64,000 nt of DNA, taken from positions 1 through 64,000 of IMG/VR virus record IMGVR_UViG_3300046476_000353; one strand, given 5' to 3'. Shown piece after piece: positions 16,915 to 24,253 of the stretch. The position numbers were made by a program, and so were the translations under genes. How positions within the stretch are numbered: position 1 is the stretch's first letter; each line of letters begins with the position of its first letter. The notes beneath the pieces are model-generated. The model saw only the letters and a list, made by a program, of their open reading frames with translations. It was not told where the DNA came from and made no database searches. The stretch comes from a virus.

Positions 16915-17172
16915 CTGTTCACCTCCGTAGACGGCTTGTGCGTTTCCGTGAACAAGACCGACAGTACACAGCCGTAGACAACTTGTCTACGGAAACGCAC
17001 ACGACATCAAAATTGAGTCAACGAGTCCGCTAGGGATGGCGTCCGCGAGGTGTTTGCGTAGACACTCTGTGTCGGAGCGTGAACGGTTGCGTTGGATGAC
17101 CTGCTATTTAGCTCGGCGATCAAGAGCCGTACCGTAGACAACAGGCGTCACATCGAGGAGTGAAGAGGCAGA
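16915..17172. promoter_or_regulatory. immunity switch: divergent promoters and four operator-like sites
   Basis: The gap between the Cro-like and repressor genes holds four copies of a GTAGACA-type half-site. The best is a perfect 21-bp palindrome, CCGTAGACAA C TTGTCTACGG, at 16,972-16,992. Others are GTAGACGGCTTG at 16,927, GTAGACACTCTGTGTC at 17,058 and GTAGACAACAG at 17,134. Together with TTGCGT/TATTTA-like promoter bits near 17,090-17,110, this is the layout of a lambda-type genetic switch. The repressor probably binds all four. Confidence 0.75.
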
Positions 17173-17598
17173 ATGCACGCCATGGCTGAGCAGCGGACAG
17201 ACTTCACCGACCTCTTGAAGAGCCGGCGTGCCGCCCTCGGGCGCAGCCTGCGTGACATGGAGGCGCGCTCCATTCACGAACCCTCCGGGACGCAGGCCAA
17301 GTTCGGCTGGCTGTCCAAGCTGGAGACCGGCAAGCCGGTGGACACGCCCAAGCCGGAGTTGTTGGAGGCCATCTCTGTTGGGTATGAGCTGCCGCTTGAT
17401 GTCTTGAAGGCGGCTGCGGCGCGGCAGTTCCTCCTTTTCGACCCGGACTCGTCGGTCGTGTGGAGCGGTGACCTGACGACGCGAATCATCGTGTCGCACG
17501 CCGAGGAGATGAGTCCCGAGGACCGGCAGCAGCTCGCCGAGATCGCGGAAACCTTTGCCCGGAGGAAAGCTCAACGTGAGGGCAAGTCGGACGATTAG
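17173..17598 (+). CDS. phage repressor, XRE family
   Basis: 141 residues from ATG 17173 (a second ATG, 3 codons on, is possible), with GAGGAG and AGAGG just upstream. The HTH covers about 14-80: LKSRRAALGRSLRDMEAR, then FGWLSKLETGKPVDTPKPEL. The C-terminal half (about 85-141) is acidic and helical, with no LexA-like Ser-Lys protease domain, so induction would not be by RecA-driven self-cleavage. It diverges from the Cro-like gene across the operator array. Probably the lysogenic repressor. Confidence 0.8.
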   Translation: MHAMAEQRTDFTDLLKSRRAALGRSLRDMEARSIHEPSGTQAKFGWLSKLETGKPVDTPKPELLEAISVGYELPLDVLKAAAARQFLLFDPDSSVVWSGDLTTRIIVSHAEEMSPEDRQQLAEIAETFARRKAQREGKSDD

Positions 17599-17748
17599 TA
17601 CGACTTTCCATTACTCAGGGATTCACCCTGGTCACAGCGTGATCGGTGTGAAACAGTCGTGATCCGCCTGGGGGGCGCTTAGGGGTTACCTCGGCCGCAC
17701 GTTCGAGCGCTGGAGCGATCGTGCGGTTGTGATCAGGGAGGCGACGCG

Positions 17749-18024
17749 ATGGCGGATGAGGACGCGGGTACCCCGCAGGACGGCGAAGAGTCGCAGACGT
17801 CGAGCGGGCATCGAGACAAAGACGCGCCACGGGCAGAGTTCCGGATGGAACTGCGGGACGACCTCCCCGGGGATAGGGCGGTCATCGGAGTAGAACAGGA
17901 AGGCGAGTTCATGTGGCTCGCCTCGCGGAAACACGTGACGGAGCAGGCGGTCGACGAGTTCATGGACCAGCTCCAGCGGATCGTGCACAACGGCTGGTGG
18001 GTTCAGAACTGGCCCGGACGATAG
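17749..18024 (+). CDS. hypothetical immunity-region protein
   Basis: 91 residues, ATG 17749 with GGGAGG 6-11 bases upstream. The N-terminal 30 residues are acidic and disordered; the rest has beta strands and a helix ending WWVQNWPGR. It lies between repressor and integrase and is followed by a strong terminator. Proteins at this place are often lysogeny-expressed. No family recognised. Confidence 0.65.
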   Translation: MADEDAGTPQDGEESQTSSGHRDKDAPRAEFRMELRDDLPGDRAVIGVEQEGEFMWLASRKHVTEQAVDEFMDQLQRIVHNGWWVQNWPGR

Positions 18025-18054
18025 GCGCATTCCCCCCACGCGAGCACCGCCGAC

Positions 18055-18083
18055 AAGCCCGCAGGTCTGTGACCTGCGGGCTT
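18055..18083 (+). terminator. intrinsic terminator after the immunity genes
   Basis: A perfect 12-bp stem (AAGCCCGCAGGT) with a 5-base loop, 31 bases after the stop at 18024. It isolates the repressor transcript from the integrase gene. Confidence 0.8.
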
Positions 18084-18156
18084 AATGGTGTCCCTGACGC
18101 AACATGGGGGTCCCGAATAGCTGCGGAAGGCACCCTTAAAATGGGAGACTCTCGCC

Positions 18157-19797
18157 GTGACCCGCCAAGCCGAGAGCGCCATCCGTGTCGTCCGCCAAGT
18201 CGTCCGCTGCTTCATCTACGCCCGCATCAGTGAAGATCGCGAAGGCGCACACCTCGCCACCGAGCGCCAGACCGACGACTGCACCGCACTCGCCGAGCAG
18301 CTCTCCACACCACAGGTCGAGTACCGCATCGTCGACGTCTTCGAGGACAACGACCTCTCCGCCTACACCGGCAAGCCCCGCCCCCGCTACAAAGCGATGC
18401 TCGCCGCGCTCCGCAACGACGAAGGTGACTGCGTCCTGGCCTGGCACACCGACCGTCTCCACCGCTCGCCCGTCGAGCTGGAGGAATACATCGACGTCTG
18501 CGGCCCCAAAGGCATCGACACCCGCACAGTCAAGGCCGGACAACTCGACCTGTCCACGGCCACCGGACGCATGATCGCCCGACAACTCGGCGTCCAAGCC
18601 CGCTACGAAGTCGAGCGGATGATCGAGCGGTCGAAGCGCGCACGAGAACAGAAGGTCCAACACGGCGAATACGCCGGCGGCCCACGACCTCTCGGCTACG
18701 AGGCAGACGGCACCACCCCGCGCACCCTAGTTTGCCCGGACTGCGGGGAGACTGGGCCGGACGGATTCGCCGTGCGCCGCCAGTGCGACGGATGCGGTGC
18801 CGTCGACCGGTTCACCCGCAACCTCACCTGCCAAGGCTGCGAAGTGAAGGACACGCTGCAGGTCACTCACGTCTGCACCAGTTGCGGGGTGGAGGCCGGG
18901 TTCGAGGAGGGGTCTGAGGCCGCGGTCATTCAGGCTGCGGCCGAGGCGATCCTCGCCGGGGCGTCGCTGAACTCGCTGGCCCAGGAAATGGCCGCTGCCG
19001 GACTGGCGACCAGCCACGGCAAGGACCAGCGCGCTCCCAATCTGCGGGCCGTTCTGCTGCGCCCGCGGAATGCCGGGTTGATGAAACACAGGGGAGAGAT
19101 CGTCGGCCGCGCCGACTGGATGCCACTCCTGGACGAGGCGACGTGGCGGAGTATGGCTGCAGTCCTCGAAGACCCGTCGCGGATCCCGTCGGCGACGAAC
19201 GCCCGGAGGCACCTCGGCTCGAACATCTACAGGTGCGGGGTTTGCAAGGCCACGCTGAAGGCGTCGTCGAAGTCGAGCCGTCGAGGCGGTGGGACCCGGC
19301 CCGTGTACCGGTGCCGAGCCAAGGACTGCGTCACGCGGGATCTGCCTGACTTGGACGCCTACGTGATCATGCAGTTGATGGATCGGCTGACGAGGGAGGA
19401 CGCCCGCGACCTGCTGAGCCCCCGCGAGGCGCCGGTCGACGTCCGCGCCCTCCAGGCAGAGATGCGGGCAGCGCGCCGACGCCTCGACGATATTGCCGCC
19501 GCGTTCGGCGCCGGCGAGATGGACCGCCAGGAGTGGCGTGCGGCGACTGGTCCGGCGCGGACCCGGTACGAAGCGGCTGAGAGCAAGATGAAGGCCGCAG
19601 TGAAGAAGAACCCAGCTGCTGACCTGATTGGTGCAGACGATCCGGTCGCGTTCTGGAACAGCTCGGAGTTCGATCTGTCGCGGCAGCGGGCGAGCATCGA
19701 CTACCTGATTGCGGTGACGGTGCACCCGGCGAGGAAGGGGCGCCTCCCGGGGGGCGGCTACTTTGATGGGTCGACAGTGCAGGTCGATTGGAAATGA
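18157..19797 (+). CDS. int: large serine recombinase (integrase) with an extra Cys-rich insertion
   Basis: 546 residues. The catalytic domain has the nucleophile in YARISEDREG (Ser25) and conserved Arg residues in AWHTDRLHRSP. The long helix E and the GGPRPLGY turn (about 174-181) follow. Then about 55 extra residues carry four CxxC pairs (Cys193/196, 210/213, 225/228, 240/243) before the recombinase domain resumes at AAVIQAAAEAIL. The usual zinc domain appears later (CGVCKATL ... CRAKDC), followed by the coiled coil near 440-480. It would integrate the element at an attB site and needs a directionality factor to excise it. The GTG at 18157 is accepted; a later ATG would remove the catalytic region. 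Confidence 0.93.
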   Translation: MTRQAESAIRVVRQVVRCFIYARISEDREGAHLATERQTDDCTALAEQLSTPQVEYRIVDVFEDNDLSAYTGKPRPRYKAMLAALRNDEGDCVLAWHTDRLHRSPVELEEYIDVCGPKGIDTRTVKAGQLDLSTATGRMIARQLGVQARYEVERMIERSKRAREQKVQHGEYAGGPRPLGYEADGTTPRTLVCPDCGETGPDGFAVRRQCDGCGAVDRFTRNLTCQGCEVKDTLQVTHVCTSCGVEAGFEEGSEAAVIQAAAEAILAGASLNSLAQEMAAAGLATSHGKDQRAPNLRAVLLRPRNAGLMKHRGEIVGRADWMPLLDEATWRSMAAVLEDPSRIPSATNARRHLGSNIYRCGVCKATLKASSKSSRRGGGTRPVYRCRAKDCVTRDLPDLDAYVIMQLMDRLTREDARDLLSPREAPVDVRALQAEMRAARRRLDDIAAAFGAGEMDRQEWRAATGPARTRYEAAESKMKAAVKKNPAADLIGADDPVAFWNSSEFDLSRQRASIDYLIAVTVHPARKGRLPGGGYFDGSTVQVDWK

Positions 19798-19798
19798 C

Positions 19799-19831
19799 CA
19801 GCGCCCCCAGCCCTGAAAGCTGGGGGCGCTG
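19799..19831 (+). terminator. terminator of the integrase gene
   Basis: A perfect 13-bp stem (CAGCGCCCCCAGC) with a 7-base loop begins one base after the integrase stop. It is a strong intrinsic terminator. The following 200 bases hold no gene I can support. Confidence 0.85.
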
Positions 19832-20034
19832 CGGCCCGACCGTCGACCGCCTGGGGGGCAAGTCGAACGGTGGGCCGATCCGTGGGCCGATGTGAACGGC
19901 TGGTGAACAAAGCGTGTCGTGCGGGTAATGATGCGTTTGAGTGCAGCTCTATGCAACGTGCTGATCGTCACGCGCTTCGAACAAGCGTTTTACCTGCTCA
20001 TGGGTGACGCGCCGGCTGGAACCTGATCTAGAGA

Positions 20035-20052
20035 TTTACCACAGATGGTAAA
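20035..20052. promoter_or_regulatory. operator-like inverted repeat
   Basis: TTTACCA CAGA TGGTAAA is a perfect 7-bp inverted repeat 33 bases upstream of the XRE gene at 20086, in an AT-rich pocket. It is probably an autoregulatory site. Confidence 0.55.
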
Positions 20053-20085
20053 GACATTCTCCCATGATCGTTCCAGCGTGGGTAG

Positions 20086-20319
20086 ATGCCCCTCGACCCC
20101 ATGCCCGACTGGGTGCCAACCCGGCAACGGCAGATCGGGGAACGCATCCGCACCCACCGCCGCGCCGCCGGCCTCTCCCAAGGCCAGCTCGGCGAGCGCA
20201 TCGGCCGCGACCACAAGACGATCCACCGGTACGAGACCGCGGCCACCCCGCCATCGCTGGTGGAACTGCTCCTCATCGCCTACGCTCTCGACACCCCGCT
20301 CGCCGACCTCGTGCGCTGA
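20086..20319 (+). CDS. small XRE-family HTH protein
   Basis: 77 residues from ATG 20086 (ATG 20101 is an alternative). A compact XRE domain spans about 15-75: IGERIRTHRRAAGLSQGQLG, then KTIHRYETAATPPSL. It lies just downstream of the integrase. It may regulate the integrase, act as a recombination directionality factor, or be a second immunity regulator. The Streptomyces-style XRE sequence makes the family call firm; the role is open. Confidence 0.85.
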   Translation: MPLDPMPDWVPTRQRQIGERIRTHRRAAGLSQGQLGERIGRDHKTIHRYETAATPPSLVELLLIAYALDTPLADLVR

Positions 20320-20394
20320 GCGGCCGCCCCCGCAGGGAACGACGACGGCCGCCCATCTACCCGTGCCCGGCACCGCCGCGCCGGGACCGGGAAC

Positions 20395-20562
20395 CTACCG
20401 CCGCTGCCATGGGCGGTCATCCTGCGTCGACTGCCGCACCGTCCGCGCACACAGGTCCGCATGAAGGGAAACTCTCCCGCCCGGTCCCGACGCCTGCTCG
20501 ATCTCCCACGTCTCATAGCGTTCGCCCGGCAGAATCGGCATCTCACAGCGCGCGCAGATCAT
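20395..20562 (-). CDS. 55-residue zinc-ribbon microprotein
   Basis: ATG 20562 has a perfect AAGGAG site 9-14 bases upstream. The protein begins MICARCEMPILPGERYE, a Streptomyces-type zinc ribbon with a C-x2-C pair and a late Cys (about 38). It is the last gene of a three-gene leftward operon (20,395-20,938). Confidence 0.75.
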   Translation of the reverse strand: MICARCEMPILPGERYETWEIEQASGPGGRVSLHADLCARTVRQSTQDDRPWQRR

Positions 20563-20744
20563 CGGCGTGGCTCCTTGCTAGTGGAGGGTGGGGTGGCGCG
20601 GCCTCCGTGGCAGCGGCACCCGCATTTGATCGTCATCAGTGGCGCCTCCCACGCGGGTGCACCGCGGCGCCGGATGACGGCCGGGCCGTCGCACATGGCG
20701 TGCTCGGCGAGGCTGCACTCGGGGGTCGTCTCGACGGTCGTCAC
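20559..20744 (-). CDS. 61-residue Cys-rich protein
   Basis: It begins at a GTG at 20744, overlapping the upstream stop, and ends in an ATGA overlap with the next gene. It has CSLAEHAMCDGPAVIRR and CGCRCHGG: two Cys clusters typical of small actinobacterial zinc proteins. Confidence 0.65.
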   Translation of the reverse strand: MTTVETTPECSLAEHAMCDGPAVIRRRGAPAWEAPLMTIKCGCRCHGGRATPPSTSKEPRR

Positions 20745-20938
20745 CACTGGTCGGCCAGCGGGATGAGTCGGCGCTGCTCGCGGCACGGCGCGCACGCGTA
20801 CAGGGCTATGGGCGGGGCGCTGTTCCGCTCGATCGCGTCCACCAGGACCGCGGTCTCCGAAGGGCCCTTGTGCCAGTGGCACCACTGGACGGGCGCCTGC
20901 TCTGTGCGCGATGCCGAAGCGTGCGTAGGCTCTGCCAT
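20741..20938 (-). CDS. 65-residue Cys/His protein
   Basis: ATG 20938. The motifs WCHWHKGPSET and CAPCREQRRLIPLADQW suggest a zinc site. It is the first gene of the small leftward operon. Similar proteins are found in many Streptomyces mobile elements; function unknown. Confidence 0.65.
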   Translation of the reverse strand: MAEPTHASASRTEQAPVQWCHWHKGPSETAVLVDAIERNSAPPIALYACAPCREQRRLIPLADQW

Positions 20939-20960
20939 GTCGACTCCAACCAGTCGTCCA

Positions 20961-20992
20961 CACCCCCGGGCCGGTGACACGGCCGCGGGGGT
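20961..20992. terminator. bulged GC-rich hairpin followed by TTT
   Basis: An ACCCCCGGGCCG/CGGCCGCGGGGGT stem with a single bulge and 6-base loop, followed by TTTCT when read rightward. It sits upstream of the leftward three-gene operon, so it may be a rightward terminator or a leader structure of that operon. Confidence 0.45.
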
Positions 20993-21038
20993 TTCTGATG
21001 CCTCTGACCGCCAACGCTACGCCCACTTGTCAGGGCAT

Positions 21039-21058
21039 GTCATGTGACGTCACGTGAC
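21039..21058. promoter_or_regulatory. operator-like palindrome upstream of the GntR gene
   Basis: GTCATGTGACGTCACGTGAC reads as a palindrome with one mismatched pair, in the gap between the divergent GntR gene and the small leftward operon. It is a likely binding site for the GntR-type protein. Confidence 0.6.
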
Positions 21059-21093
21059 GAGAAGCATTGTCGTATGCCCCCTACGGTCGATAT

Positions 21094-21339
21094 ATGACGT
21101 TGGATCTCGACGGACCTGAGCCTCTGTACGAGCAGATCGCCGCGATCCTCGCCGCCCGGATCACCGACGGGGACTATCCGCCGAAGCGCCGCATCCCGTC
21201 CGAGGCGGGGATCGTCGAGGAGTTCGACGTGTCCCGGCCGACGGCACGCGCAGCGGTGCAGTTGCTCGTCGAGCGGGGCCTGGTCGTCACGGTGCGGGGC
21301 AAGGGCTCGTATGTGGTGGAGCCTCCGGCCGAGAGCTGA
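21094..21339 (+). CDS. minimal GntR-family regulator (DNA-binding domain only)
   Basis: 81 residues. ATG 21094 is chosen over GTG 21067 because the family starts close to LYEQIAAILAARI. The winged helix is complete (IPSEAGIVEEFDVSRPTARA, then GLVVTVRGKGSYVV), but no effector-binding domain follows, so it cannot sense a ligand the way full-length GntR proteins do. Streptomyces plasmids use short GntR/Kor-type proteins to repress transfer genes. It may play that part here, acting on the palindrome at 21039. Confidence 0.88.
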   Translation: MTLDLDGPEPLYEQIAAILAARITDGDYPPKRRIPSEAGIVEEFDVSRPTARAAVQLLVERGLVVTVRGKGSYVVEPPAES

Positions 21340-21367
21340 CGTCCGCGGCCGCCCGTAGAATCAGGGC

Positions 21368-21547
21368 ATGCCCTCCGACCCCACCTGCTCTGGTTCCGTG
21401 CGGTCTGCTGCCCAGCTCAACGAGGACATACGCGCCCTCTGGCTGCGCGCCCGCGGCACCCTCACCCCAGCCGAGCGCGCCGAGTACGAGCAGCTGGTCA
21501 CCGCGTGGGCGGACGCGGTCCGCACCGAGGTCGTCGAAGCCGCGTAG
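21368..21547 (+). CDS. small helical protein
   Basis: 59 residues from ATG 21368, 28 bases after the GntR stop. It predicts as two or three helices (LNEDIRALWLRARGTLTPAE, then YEQLVTAWADAV). Codon bias supports it. Probably co-transcribed with the GntR gene. Confidence 0.65.
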   Translation: MPSDPTCSGSVRSAAQLNEDIRALWLRARGTLTPAERAEYEQLVTAWADAVRTEVVEAA

Positions 21548-21578
21548 CTACGGCTCCCCGCGTTCGGGCAGCCGCATA

Positions 21579-21604
21579 GCCTCCCGTGGAGAGGGACGGG
21601 AGGC
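21579..21604 (+). terminator. terminator after the GntR operon
   Basis: A perfect 9-bp inverted repeat (GCCTCCCGT) with an 8-base loop, 31 bases past the stop at 21547. It would stop rightward transcripts, and perhaps leftward ones from the tail genes. The remaining 150 bases up to 21,754 show no gene. Confidence 0.65.
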
Positions 21605-21753
21605 GCGGCGGGCCCTGCCCCTCCCAAGACGGCAGGCCCCAGACGGTGAACCCGACCGTGGAGGGGATGGATCACCTACGCACACCATGCACCCAAAACC
21701 AGCCACAGCAACAGATGGGTGCGGCCGAAAAATATCGTCCCTGTGACAGGCTC

Positions 21754-23118
21754 CTACGCAGTCGTCGAGTCCGTGACCAGCCCGAGCGTCGCCAACGCAG
21801 TGATCAGCGACGCGAGAGCCGCATTCCCGCCACGCGACCCGGTGACCGTCGGCCGCCCCGTCGGCGTCGCCCCAAAGAACCCAGCGGTGTTGGCCGTGCC
21901 GTCGAGGACATGCTTCGTGGCCCCGTACAGCGCGTCGACATACTCGACCTTCCCCGCCACCTGGATGTTCTGCGCATCAGCCGACAGCCGCAGATAGCTG
22001 CGCTGCGTCCCGTTGAAACCGGACCCGGACCAGTTGGAGAGGATCAGGTCCGTGCCCGTCGCCTCAAGGTCCAGGGACGATCCGTCGACGCGGAACCGGT
22101 ACCCCTTGGTGAAGTCGGTGACGGTGAGGTTGCCGCCGGAGACCTGCGCGGGCCCGGCGACGTTGAGGCCGGCGAGGAACGCGGTCCCTTGCTCGATGGC
22201 CGAGACGCGGGTGAGGCAGTCCTGGACGAAGCCGTCGAGGTCGGTGACAGCACCGCCGAGGGTGGTGACGGTGCTGTTCGTCGTGCCGAGCGCTGTGAGT
22301 GTCGCGAACTTGTTGTCCGCGTAGGCCCGGTCGCCGTGCGAGTCGGTACCGCCCGCGTGGGCGCTCACCTTGCTGGCGGCGCCGCTCTGTGTCTCCAGCG
22401 CCGTGGTGTCGGCGATCCCGTGCACCGAGGTGGTGCTCGCGCTGTGTGTGCTCACCTTGCTGGTCGCATCCGATGCCGCAGCACTGATCGCGGCAGCCTG
22501 CGCCGCATTCGCCTTCGTCGTCGCGTCAGACGCAGCCGTGCTGATCGCAGTCGACTGTGCAGCCCCCGCCTTACTCGTCGCATCCGCGGCCGCCGTACTG
22601 ATGGCCGCAGCCTGCGCCGAAGCTGCAGCGCCAGCCGCGTCGAACAGGGCAACGCTGCCGGCCGACAGGGTCGGGTCCGGGTACGTCCCAGCGAGTGCGC
22701 CGCCCGCGGGGCCAGTTGGCCCGGACGCTCCGCCATCCGCGCCCTGTGGCCCGCGGGGTCCGATGACGACGACGTAGTCGGTAGGGAGCGGCTCGACCTC
22801 CAGCACCGTCCCGAGGCTGACGTTCCCCGCAGAGGCGGGCAGGCTGATGTTGCGGGAGATCGGCGGCTGCCCGGTCAACGCCAGGTCCATCCGCCAGATG
22901 AACGGCTCGTCGAGGGCGTCGGTGGCGACGAGGGACACGTGAAGCCCGGACGCGCCGATGGTTGCGTTCTCCGGGCCGAGGTAGATGCCGCCCGGGTCGA
23001 CCAGCACCGGCGGGACGGGCGTAAAGACGGCCGCGCCCTGCCGATCCGTGCCGTCCGGGGAGAGGGGCGGGAACACCGCGGTGAGCGTGACCGTGGCCAC
23101 ACCATCAGGCAGAGGCAT
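21754..23118 (-). CDS. collagen-like tail fibre protein
   Basis: 454 residues. Residues 1-115 are beta-rich, probably the part attached to the tail. A short collagen-like Gly-X-Y stretch follows (GPRGPQGADGGASGPTGPAGG runs from about 119). Residues 150-230 are a repeated Ala/Thr/Ser coiled coil (AAAISTAAADATSKAGAAQ-type units of about 22 residues). The C-terminal third is a beta-structured domain ending in a helical tail, typical of a trimeric fibre. It is the last gene of the leftward late operon. Role in host binding is inferred. Confidence 0.85.
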   Translation of the reverse strand: MPLPDGVATVTLTAVFPPLSPDGTDRQGAAVFTPVPPVLVDPGGIYLGPENATIGASGLHVSLVATDALDEPFIWRMDLALTGQPPISRNISLPASAGNVSLGTVLEVEPLPTDYVVVIGPRGPQGADGGASGPTGPAGGALAGTYPDPTLSAGSVALFDAAGAAASAQAAAISTAAADATSKAGAAQSTAISTAASDATTKANAAQAAAISAAASDATSKVSTHSASTTSVHGIADTTALETQSGAASKVSAHAGGTDSHGDRAYADNKFATLTALGTTNSTVTTLGGAVTDLDGFVQDCLTRVSAIEQGTAFLAGLNVAGPAQVSGGNLTVTDFTKGYRFRVDGSSLDLEATGTDLILSNWSGSGFNGTQRSYLRLSADAQNIQVAGKVEYVDALYGATKHVLDGTANTAGFFGATPTGRPTVTGSRGGNAALASLITALATLGLVTDSTTA

Positions 23119-23120
23119 CG

Positions 23121-23480
23121 TCAGACTCCAGTCCGGTTGTACTCGTCAACCCGCTCAGGCGGTGACGGCGGATCGATTCCATGGCCGCGCATCTGCGTCG
23201 TCAGCTCCCCGACGTACCCCGCGAACGCCCGGACCAGCGACCGCAGCGACCGGACTTCCTCCCTCGTCGCCGTCAGGTCAGCCCGCAACTCCGTCTTGAT
23301 CGCCTCAAAAGCAGCCCGATCCTCAGCCCGCTGGTTCGGCTCGACCTGCACCCGCGCGGCCGCCCGCGTCGCCTCCGCCGTAGCCGCCGCCGCCCGCGTC
23401 GTCGCCCGCGCCGCGAACAATCCAGCCACCACCATGCCCACCGTGCCCAGCACGGCCACGATCCCCGCCCACACACTCAT
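23121..23480 (-). CDS. membrane-anchored coiled-coil protein, lysis or tail region
   Basis: 119 residues, ATG 23480. An N-terminal membrane helix (about 4-24) is followed by a long coiled coil (about 30-100). The form recalls phage holin-like or Rz-like proteins. Between the lysis genes and the tail fibre, a lysis role is the best guess. Overlaps the upstream gene by 4 bases. Confidence 0.65.
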   Translation of the reverse strand: MSVWAGIVAVLGTVGMVVAGLFAARATTRAAAATAEATRAAARVQVEPNQRAEDRAAFEAIKTELRADLTATREEVRSLRSLVRAFAGYVGELTTQMRGHGIDPPSPPERVDEYNRTGV

Positions 23481-23923
23481 GGCGCCTTGCCTCTCCCCGC
23501 GGTTCTCGACAGGTGGGGGACCGAATGCTCAGGAACGGTGGCCGCCCACAGGATGACCCCGACATGCGAGGCCAGGTACCAGATGGCGACGAACCCGCCG
23601 CGGGGGAAGGTGCCGTCGATGACCGCCGTCAGGTAGGCGGTCGCCCAGACCGTGGGAGGGATGAGCGCGACCGCGAAGCCGACGCCGTCACGGCCCACCC
23701 GCAGGAACGCGCAGAAGACCGTGATGAGCCCGGCGAGAATCCACAGCCACGCCCAACAGCGCAGCGGCGCGTGGTCGGTGAGGAGTTCCAGGCCTTGTGG
23801 GTTCGGCTGGGGCGCGGCGATGAAGCCCACGCCCCAGCACGTCTTGCCGACGCCGAGGATCAGCAGGAACGTGCCGCGGCGGCCCAGGGCCTTATGGAAC
23901 CGCCGGACCGCGCGGCACTGCAC
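23477..23923 (-). CDS. four-pass membrane protein, holin-like
   Basis: 148 residues from the GTG at 23923. Four hydrophobic segments (near 18-36, 55-73, 80-100 and 112-130) with a basic N-terminus suggest an integral membrane protein. It lies next to the candidate holin and the endolysin, so it may help holin action or act as an antiholin. Confidence 0.65.
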   Translation of the reverse strand: MQCRAVRRFHKALGRRGTFLLILGVGKTCWGVGFIAAPQPNPQGLELLTDHAPLRCWAWLWILAGLITVFCAFLRVGRDGVGFAVALIPPTVWATAYLTAVIDGTFPRGGFVAIWYLASHVGVILWAATVPEHSVPHLSRTAGRGKAP

Positions 23924-24232
23924 TCAGGCCGCCTTGACGAGCGAGTCCTGAGCCTTACCGGAGACGCCGACCGGCTTCCAGAAGCCGAAGTGCGCGAGGA
24001 CAGCGCTGGCGAAGCTGACGAGCGCCAACACGGCGGCGGTACCGACGGAGTAGCCGGCGTCGTGCGGGCCGGCGTACTCGGTCATGAACCCGGTCGCGGT
24101 GCTGAGCGCGAGCAGAAGCACCGCCTTGATGCCAGCGTCCGTGACTCTCGTGGTGACGAGTCCGACGAGGACGGGCAGGACGACGGAGACGAGCAGGCCG
24201 AGCCAGTAGGCGGAGTCGAGGGTGACGGTCAT
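23924..24232 (-). CDS. holin
   Basis: 102 residues, ATG 24232. Three hydrophobic segments (about 9-27, 36-53 and 62-82) and a charged C-terminal tail fit class I/II actinophage holins. Immediately downstream of the endolysin gene in the operon. It would release the endolysin to the cell wall. Confidence 0.75.
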   Translation of the reverse strand: MTVTLDSAYWLGLLVSVVLPVLVGLVTTRVTDAGIKAVLLLALSTATGFMTEYAGPHDAGYSVGTAAVLALVSFASAVLAHFGFWKPVGVSGKAQDSLVKAA

Positions 24233-24253
24233 GACGGGGTTCCTTCCAGAGGG

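Noticed and set aside
18084-18156. attP site for the serine integrase
   Set aside because: The place is right for attP, but I could not see a convincing pair of zinc-domain/recombinase-domain inverted motifs around a 2-bp core, so no coordinates are claimed.
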